Below, in pieces: positions 56,011-61,741 of a DNA stretch of 61,741 nucleotides; the first letter of the stretch is position 1, and the number at the start of each line of letters is the position of its first letter. Location of the stretch: positions 1-61,741 of the forward strand of contig CAXGWP010000009.1 in the NCBI GenBank assembly GCA_964013575.1, read 5' to 3'. This DNA comes from BJGV01 sp964013575 (lineage in GTDB: Bacteria; Pseudomonadota; Gammaproteobacteria; Burkholderiales; Nitrosomonadaceae). The notes beneath the pieces are model-generated. The model was not told the DNA's origin. It was given only the letters and a program-made list of their open reading frames with translations, and did no database searches. Position numbers and translations under genes: made by a program.

Positions 56011-57516
56011 ATGAGTAAACAAGAACAAAAACCGGTACAGAATACAAACCAAATTATTGAAGAGCGCAGAGCTAAACTTGATGCCTTACGAGAGAAAGGT
56101 ACTGCTTTTCCAAATGATTTTAACCGTAATCATTTTGCATCAGATCTCCACAAAAAATATGGAAATCAGTCAAATACTACTCTGGAAAAAAATCCAATAT
56201 CTGTTGAAATTGCAGGGCGTATGACTTTAAAACGCGTTATGGGTAAAGCTAGCTTTGCTACTATTCAAGATATGAGTGGGCATATTCAGCTATACATAAC
56301 CAATGATATTACAGGTGAATCCTCACATACTGCATTCAAGAATTATGATTTAGGTGATATTTTAGGTGCCCATGGCATACTATTCATAACTAAATCTGGT
56401 GAACTCACTGTTCGTGTAAAAAACTTACGCCTACTAACTAAATCATTACGACCCTTACCAGAAAAATTTCATGGTCTTATTGACCAGGAGCAAAGATATC
56501 GTCAACGTTATCTCGACCTTATTTCTAATAAGGAAACACGAAAAGTATTTCTAACTCGATCTAAAATTATACAATCTATTCGTATATTCTTTGAGTCAAA
56601 AGGTTATCTGGAGGTAGAAACTCCAATGATGCATCATATTCCAGGTGGTGCTGCAGCCCGTCCTTTTATTACACATCACAACGCCCTAAATATGGACTTA
56701 TATTTACGAATAGCTCCAGAATTATACTTAAAGCGTTTAATAGTAGGCGGTATGGAAAAGGTATTTGAAATAAACCGTAGTTTCAGAAATGAAGGTGTTT
56801 CTACACGCCACAATCCTGAGTTTACTATGTTGGAATTTTACGAAGCCTATCAGGATCATTTATATCTTATGAATCTTACTGAAACATTAATTCGAGAATT
56901 AGCAATTAAGGTTTTAGGCACAACTGAGATTTCTTATCAAGGGTATAAAATTAATCTTATAAAACCATTCCTAAGATTATCTATTACTGAAGCAATTCAG
57001 AAATTTCACCCTGAATATACTGATATCCAGTTAAATGACCAAACATACCTGACTACAAAATTAGAATCTCTAAATATTAAATATAGTTCTAAAGACAGAA
57101 TTGGAAAATTACAACTATCTTTATTTGATGCAACAACTGAGCATTTATTAATGGACCCAACTTTTATAGTTGATTATCCATCTGACGTCTCTCCATTAGC
57201 ACGAAAGAATGATAAGAATCCAGAGATAACTGACCGCTTTGAACTTTATATAGCTGGGCGTGAAATAGCTAATGGATTCTCAGAATTAAATGACCCAGAA
57301 GATCAATCAGCTAGATTTAAAGAACAAGCCCGTGCTAAAGATTCGGGAGACAAAGAAGCTATGCACTATGATGAAGAGTACATCCGGGCCTTAGAACATG
57401 GCCTCCCCCCTACTGCTGGTGAAGGTATAGGTATAGATAGATTAATTATGTTATTTACTGATAGTCCTAGCATTCGTGATGTAATTTTATTTCCTCACTT
57501 ACGTAGTGAAGATTAA
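56011..57516 (+). CDS. lysS: lysyl-tRNA synthetase (class II)
   Basis: A 501-residue class II LysRS. The chosen start is ATG 56011 (MSKQEQKP) with AAGG ahead; an upstream ATG would add 12 unrelated residues. The N-terminal OB fold (about 65-150, IAGRMTLKRVMGKASFATIQD) binds the anticodon. Motif 2 is FEINRSFRNEGVSTRHNPEFT and motif 3 is GLPPTAGEGIGIDRL near the end. It follows prfB in the usual betaproteobacterial neighbourhood, with convergent msrB between. Confidence 0.96.
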   Translation: MSKQEQKPVQNTNQIIEERRAKLDALREKGTAFPNDFNRNHFASDLHKKYGNQSNTTLEKNPISVEIAGRMTLKRVMGKASFATIQDMSGHIQLYITNDITGESSHTAFKNYDLGDILGAHGILFITKSGELTVRVKNLRLLTKSLRPLPEKFHGLIDQEQRYRQRYLDLISNKETRKVFLTRSKIIQSIRIFFESKGYLEVETPMMHHIPGGAAARPFITHHNALNMDLYLRIAPELYLKRLIVGGMEKVFEINRSFRNEGVSTRHNPEFTMLEFYEAYQDHLYLMNLTETLIRELAIKVLGTTEISYQGYKINLIKPFLRLSITEAIQKFHPEYTDIQLNDQTYLTTKLESLNIKYSSKDRIGKLQLSLFDATTEHLLMDPTFIVDYPSDVSPLARKNDKNPEITDRFELYIAGREIANGFSELNDPEDQSARFKEQARAKDSGDKEAMHYDEEYIRALEHGLPPTAGEGIGIDRLIMLFTDSPSIRDVILFPHLRSED

Positions 57517-57604
57517 GTGTTATTTAAATTTATAAAAAATGATTGTACTAATTTTAGCGCTAATAGCTCTACTATTAAGTATATTTATATAACTAGGAAT
57601 TAGT

Positions 57605-59998
57605 TTGACCCACCCTAATCTCAGAAAAATAGAAATACCTATAGAAGGAATGACATGCACCGCCTGTTCTACACGTATAGAAAAAATACTCAATAAACTC
57701 CCTAACGTGCAAGCAACGGTTAATCTCGCTAATGAGAAAGCAAGAATCAGATTTGATCCTACACTAGTTATACTAGATAAATTAATTGATTCTATTGAAA
57801 AAGCAGGATTTCATGTTCCGCTACAATCAGTACAACTAGAAATCAAGGGGATGACATGTTCTGAATGTGTCATTCGTATTAAAGAAGAATTAGGCAAGCT
57901 TCCAGGGGTCACTACTAATGTTAATTTAGCCACTAAAACGTCCCTTATTACTTTCAAATTTGGTTCTGTGACAGCTGATGATCTGATTTCGATAATTAAT
58001 AAAGCAGGCTATAGCGCAACTGAAATCAACGAAACGAATCGTGAAAAAGAAAAGATACGAAAAATCTCTTCCTATAAAACAGATCTTCTAATGTTCTGGA
58101 TTTCTGCAGCCCTTACCCTTCCACTCATGCTACATATGGGCATGTTTTTTTCAGACACAGTTATAGATATATTTCCACGCTGGTTACAGTGGCTATTAGC
58201 AACACCAGTACAATTCTGGATTGGTATGCGCTTCCATAAAGGTGCGTGGTTTGCGCTTCGTGGGGGTAGTGCCAATATGGATGTTTTAATTTCACTTGGA
58301 ACAAATACAGCATATTTTCTTAGTTCAATAGTTACATTATTAGAACTAAACCAACATATATATTTTGAATCAAGTGCCGCTATTATTACACTTGTTCTAT
58401 TAGGAAAACTACTTGAATCACGAGCAAAGAATAAAACCTCAGAAGCTATTGAATCACTTATTAAAATGCAACCTAAAACTGCACACATTGAGCGTGAGGG
58501 TCAGGTTATAGAGATAGATACAAATAATATTAAAATAAATGATATCTTTATTGTGCGCCCAGGAGAAAGTTTGCCAGCAGATGGCATTGTTACCATGGGA
58601 TCTTCTAGTATTAATGAATCTATGCTAACTGGAGAAAGCCTACCAATTGCAAAGACTTCTGGTTCAAAAGTCTATGCTGCAACAATAAACCAACAGGGAT
58701 TACTCAAATGTCTGGCTACCAGTATTGGGAGCCAGACACAACTTGCAACTATCATTCGATTAGTAGAAGAGGCACAAGACTCCAAGGCGCCCATTCAGAG
58801 ATTAGCAGATAAAATCTCTAGCATCTTTGTTCCTATAGTAGTATTAATCAGTATCCTGACCCTGCTCCTAACATGGTGTTTCTTTGCGGATTTGAATTCT
58901 GCACTTATAAACGCTGTTACTGTACTTGTAATTTCTTGCCCTTGTGCATTAGGGTTGGCCACACCAACAGCAATCATGGTCGGTACAGGGCGAGGTGCGC
59001 AGATTGGCGTACTATTTAAAAATGCTTCAGCACTTGAGCAAGCAGAAAAAATTCAAACACTTATTCTAGACAAAACTGGAACTCTGACTGAAGGTAAACC
59101 TATCGTAACTAATATAGTTCCTTTAGGTGAAGTTACTAAGCATGATTTAATACAAATATCGGCCTCTATGGAGCAAGGATCAGCACATCCCCTAGCTAAT
59201 GCAGTATTAGAATGTGCAAAAAATATGGACATAGAATTAAGCCCAGTAAATGATTTTACTTCAGTTACTGGTAAAGGAGTAACTGCATGTATTGGAGGTA
59301 ATAATTATATATTAGGCACGATAAAATTTTTAATTGATTCTGGTGCTGTAATTAACAAATTAAATGTAAAAGATCTTCAGAAGGAAGGAGAAACTGTCAT
59401 ATTTATTGCCAAAAGAATTAATCAAACCTATCACCCCATTGGGTATATTAAAATTTCTGATCGACTAAGAAGCACGTCCATCCAAGCAGTAAAAAAACTA
59501 CAGTCCATGGGAATTGAGATAATAATGATCACTGGAGATAATAATATAGCTGCCTCAACTATTGCAAGCCAAGTAGGCATAACTAATTACCGTGCTGAAA
59601 TATTGCCACAAGAAAAATTTGATGAAATAAAAAAAATAAGCAGCAGAGGCAAAATTACTGCCATGGTAGGTGATGGAATAAATGACGCACCAGCACTTGC
59701 AGCTGCCCATGTAAGTTTTGCTATAGGATCTGGGTCAGATATAGCAATTGAAGCTGCAGACATTACCTTAATACGTAATGATCTAATTAGTATTGCTGAT
59801 GCTATTTCTTTATCTCAAAGGACATTAAACAAAATTCGCCAGAACTTATTTTTTGCTTTTATATATAATATCATAGGCATACCCCTAGCAGCAATTGGGT
59901 TACTTAATCCTGTAGTTGCTGCTACAGCAATGACAATGAGCTCTGTTTCCGTGGTAATAAACTCTTTATTATTAAAGAAATGGCACCCTAACTCTTGA
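57605..59998 (+). CDS. copA: copper-translocating P-type ATPase
   Basis: A 797-residue P1B-type ATPase for Cu(I) export. Two N-terminal HMA domains carry GMTCTAC (C18, C21) and GMTCSEC (C85, C88). Eight membrane segments include the CPC metal site in ISCPCALGLATPTA near residue 445. The phosphorylation site is DKTGTLTEG near 488, the HP motif GSAHPLANAV, and the hinge GDGINDAPAL near 689. The start is a TTG, with AGGA ahead. A CopZ-like gene follows after 24 bases, so the two form a copper-resistance pair. Confidence 0.95.
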   Translation: MTHPNLRKIEIPIEGMTCTACSTRIEKILNKLPNVQATVNLANEKARIRFDPTLVILDKLIDSIEKAGFHVPLQSVQLEIKGMTCSECVIRIKEELGKLPGVTTNVNLATKTSLITFKFGSVTADDLISIINKAGYSATEINETNREKEKIRKISSYKTDLLMFWISAALTLPLMLHMGMFFSDTVIDIFPRWLQWLLATPVQFWIGMRFHKGAWFALRGGSANMDVLISLGTNTAYFLSSIVTLLELNQHIYFESSAAIITLVLLGKLLESRAKNKTSEAIESLIKMQPKTAHIEREGQVIEIDTNNIKINDIFIVRPGESLPADGIVTMGSSSINESMLTGESLPIAKTSGSKVYAATINQQGLLKCLATSIGSQTQLATIIRLVEEAQDSKAPIQRLADKISSIFVPIVVLISILTLLLTWCFFADLNSALINAVTVLVISCPCALGLATPTAIMVGTGRGAQIGVLFKNASALEQAEKIQTLILDKTGTLTEGKPIVTNIVPLGEVTKHDLIQISASMEQGSAHPLANAVLECAKNMDIELSPVNDFTSVTGKGVTACIGGNNYILGTIKFLIDSGAVINKLNVKDLQKEGETVIFIAKRINQTYHPIGYIKISDRLRSTSIQAVKKLQSMGIEIIMITGDNNIAASTIASQVGITNYRAEILPQEKFDEIKKISSRGKITAMVGDGINDAPALAAAHVSFAIGSGSDIAIEAADITLIRNDLISIADAISLSQRTLNKIRQNLFFAFIYNIIGIPLAAIGLLNPVVAATAMTMSSVSVVINSLLLKKWHPNS

Positions 59999-60022
59999 TA
60001 TAGATTTTAAGAAAATTATAAA

Positions 60023-60232
60023 ATGCAAATAGTGACTCTAAATATAAGTGGTATGACCTGTATGGGTTGTGCTACCAGTATAAAAAAGGTATTAGAAGAA
60101 ATTAGTGGAGTAAGTGAAGCAAATATTTCTCTAGAAAAGAAACAGGCTAAGATTCAATATGATCCAGAAAAGGCGACTATAGATCAATTTGAAAATACTA
60201 TCCTAGAAGCAGGATTTGAAGTACTTAAATAA
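60023..60232 (+). CDS. copZ: copper chaperone (CopZ-like HMA protein)
   Basis: A 69-residue single HMA domain, the usual CopZ/Atx1 size. The metal site is ISGMTCMGCATSIKKVLEEI with C13 and C16, and the end DQFENTILEAGFEV is the last helix-strand pair. It carries Cu(I) to CopA, encoded just upstream. No CueR-type regulator is seen nearby. Confidence 0.92.
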   Translation: MQIVTLNISGMTCMGCATSIKKVLEEISGVSEANISLEKKQAKIQYDPEKATIDQFENTILEAGFEVLK

Positions 60233-60283
60233 TATTAGAAGCTATAAAAAAACCAAATTAATTCAGAATTATTTTCTAAGCGA

Positions 60284-61282
60284 CTATACTAAATCTGAAC
60301 AGTATCCATTATTTTGAAACCAATATACTGCATCTTTTATTGCCTCTATTGAGGGTCGATATTGGTAACCTAATTCTTGAATGGCTTTCTCACTTGAAAA
60401 AAACATTTTCTTTCCTGCCATACGAACACTATCCACTGATGCGCGTGGTTGAGTATTCGTAACAACCGCAACCTTCTCCATTAACCAGGCTACAGGAAGC
60501 ATCATTTCCATCGGAATATTCATTCTATTTATTTTCTTACCAAGAATTCCATCTATTATCTGTAAAATTTGAATTAAACTCATATTCTCACCACCCAATA
60601 TATATCGTTCTCCAGGTTTACCATGCTTATATGCTAATAAATGACCATGTGCAATATCTTCAACATGTGCAACATTTAACCCAGTGCTCATATATGCTGG
60701 CATCCGGCCACAGAGGGTATCAAGAACTATTCGACCAGTTGGTGTAGGCCTTATATCACGTGGACCTATTGGAGTAGAGGGATTAACAATAACTAAAGGT
60801 AGCTGATACTTATTAGTTAAGTGTAGAACTTGCTGCTCAGCAAGAAACTTTGACTGTTTATAATGACCGATCATATTTTCAAAGCTTGATGGGGTATTTT
60901 CATTTGCAGGATTTCCATCTAAATTTAATCCTAAAGTAGCAACGCTACTAGTATAAACTATACGGCTAACACCAGATTCAAATGCTGCAAGAATCAATTC
61001 TTTAGTCCCTTTAACATTAATATCATACATAATTTCGGGATCTGGAACCCATAAACGGTAATCTGCTGCTACATGGAATAAATTCTCACAATTTCTAATT
61101 GCATTTTTCAAAGAAATAGTATTACGTAAATCACCCTCCAGGATTTCGACAGATAACCCCTTAAGATTATTTTGATTACTTTTTGGCCTTACTAAACAGC
61201 ATACTTCATGGCCAGCTTCTAGTAAGCAACGAACAACAGATGAACCAACAAAACCATTTGCCCCTGTAACTAATGATTTCAT
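60284..61282 (-). CDS. hpnA: HpnA-type NAD-dependent epimerase/dehydratase
   Basis: A 332-residue extended SDR. The NAD motif is TGANGFVGSSVVRCLL (7-22), with YTSSVATLG in the middle and the active-site Y-x3-K in YKQSKFLAEQQV near residue 140; VNPSTPIGPRDIRPTP follows. The whole form matches the hopanoid-associated sugar epimerase HpnA and related dihydroflavonol-4-reductase-like enzymes. No other hopanoid gene lies in the window, so the link is by similarity only. It converges with copZ. Confidence 0.85.
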   Translation of the reverse strand: MKSLVTGANGFVGSSVVRCLLEAGHEVCCLVRPKSNQNNLKGLSVEILEGDLRNTISLKNAIRNCENLFHVAADYRLWVPDPEIMYDINVKGTKELILAAFESGVSRIVYTSSVATLGLNLDGNPANENTPSSFENMIGHYKQSKFLAEQQVLHLTNKYQLPLVIVNPSTPIGPRDIRPTPTGRIVLDTLCGRMPAYMSTGLNVAHVEDIAHGHLLAYKHGKPGERYILGGENMSLIQILQIIDGILGKKINRMNIPMEMMLPVAWLMEKVAVVTNTQPRASVDSVRMAGKKMFFSSEKAIQELGYQYRPSIEAIKDAVYWFQNNGYCSDLV

Positions 61283-61433
61283 AACGCCTTAACCTAACAT
61301 TTAAAATTTATTCAACTTATTAAAGTTATTCAAATAAAAATTCTTCTTTATTCTTTTTATATAATGGCATGCTAACATGAAATTTTAATATGAATACAAT
61401 ATCTAAAATAATATAAATTTTATTGTTTTAAAT

Positions 61434-61470
61434 ATAAAAAAGCCTCAAACTCTTTATGAGTTGAGGCTTT
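61434..61470 (-). terminator. Rho-independent terminator of the rRNA operon
   Basis: On the minus strand AAAGCCTCAA and TTGAGGCTTT form a 10-bp stem extended by CTC/GAG with one bulged base, followed by TTTTT. It begins about 11 bases after the 5S rRNA 3' end, as expected for the end of the rRNA operon. Confidence 0.85.
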
Positions 61471-61480
61471 CTTTATAAAA

Positions 61481-61597
61481 ATGCCTGGCGGTGACCTACT
61501 TTCACATGCATAACGCACACTATCATCGGCGCAACCTCGTTTCACGGTCCTGTTCGGGATGGGAAGGGGTGGGTCCAAAGCGCTATTGCCACCAAGC
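61481..61597 (-). rRNA. rrf: 5S ribosomal RNA
   Basis: About 117 bases. The minus strand reads GCTTGGTGGCAATAGCGC, then CCCATCCCGAACAGGACCG and GTGAAAGTAGGTCACCGCC to CCAGGCAT, matching bacterial 5S rRNA with its terminal stem (GCTTGG / CCAGGC). The ends are set to within about two bases. Confidence 0.95.
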
Positions 61598-61688
61598 GTA
61601 ACCTGATTTAGAAGAAGTAAATTTACATGAATTAAACCATATTCTACTAACAACCTGAAAATTCAACATATATTTGAATATATTAACT

Positions 61689-61741
61689 TAAGGTTATAGG
61701 ATCAAGCCACACGGACAATTAGTATCGGTTAGCTTAACACA
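61689..61741 (-). rRNA. rrl: 23S ribosomal RNA, 3' end only
   Basis: The minus strand reads TGTGTTAAGCTAACCGATAC and then GTGTGGCTTGATCCTATAAC, the well-known betaproteobacterial 3' end of 23S rRNA. The rest of the gene lies beyond the right edge. The 3' boundary is approximate; about 90 bases separate it from 5S rRNA. Confidence 0.9.

Noticed and set aside
61420..61653. Open frame across the 5S rRNA
   Set aside because: It lies over the 5S rRNA gene and its terminator and has no protein family pattern.

Overview
This is a 61.7-kb, strongly AT-rich stretch (GC roughly one third by eye) of a bacterial chromosome, packed almost end to end with single-copy housekeeping genes. Gene content and order point to a betaproteobacterium, most likely of the Nitrosomonadales: polA / DUF2782 / homoserine kinase / BPSS1780-type membrane protein / uvrD, yciB-yciI-bolA-ppiC, lolB-ispE-tRNA-Gln-prs-rplY-pth-ychF, and an E3 dihydrolipoamide dehydrogenase with its own lipoyl domain. 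A phosphoribulokinase gene suggests Calvin-cycle autotrophy, but no ammonia-, sulfur- or iron-oxidation gene lies in the window, so the lifestyle stays inferred. No prophage, insertion sequence or CRISPR array was seen.

Layout. 1-1.9 kb: the 3' part of a tRNA-Ser, then three small accessory genes (secreted SRPBCC-like protein, DUF3293, adhesin-E-like secreted protein) and tRNA-Ser(GGA). 1.9-4.9 kb: MBL-fold hydrolase and acetyl-CoA synthetase. 5-11 kb: rimP-nusA-infB-rbfA-truB, preceded by a two-hairpin leader ending in a terminator shape. 11-14.5 kb: short-chain dehydrogenase, Na+/amino-acid symporter, thiopurine-type methyltransferase and a TIGR04073 (exosortase-associated) protein. 14.7-21.9 kb, minus strand: TPR lipoprotein, lolB, ispE, two tandem tRNA-Gln, prs, rplY, pth, ychF. 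22.1-25.7 kb, plus strand: mutM, proC, yggT and a DUF411 + cytochrome c pair. 25.7-30.7 kb, minus strand: rpsP-rimM-trmD-rplS and polA. 30.7-36.9 kb: a gene-poor gap, then DUF2782, homoserine kinase and BPSS1780 on plus, uvrD and phosphoribulokinase on minus. 37-44 kb: leuS, holA, proA, lpdA. 44-54 kb: MidA-like methyltransferase, pteridine reductase, yciB-yciI-bolA-ppiC, alanine racemase, lplT, a degenerate uracil-DNA glycosylase with rimI and tsaB, then ispD-ispF. 54-60.3 kb: prfB with its programmed frameshift, msrB, lysS, copA and copZ. 60.3-61.7 kb: an HpnA-type epimerase, then 5S rRNA and the 3' end of 23S rRNA, both on minus.

The genes serve mainly translation (ribosome maturation, initiation, release, two tRNA synthetases, tRNA modification), isoprenoid precursor synthesis (ispE, ispD, ispF), amino-acid synthesis (thrB, proA, proC), outer-membrane assembly (lolB, but no lptE at the usual leuS-holA position) and copper handling (DUF411/cytochrome c, CopA, CopZ). 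No new multi-gene system is evident. The points most worth a second look are the rimP leader, a 13-bp perfect inverted repeat inside lpdA, the motif-poor uracil-DNA glycosylase, the missing lptE, and small unassigned ORFs in the intergenic gaps.
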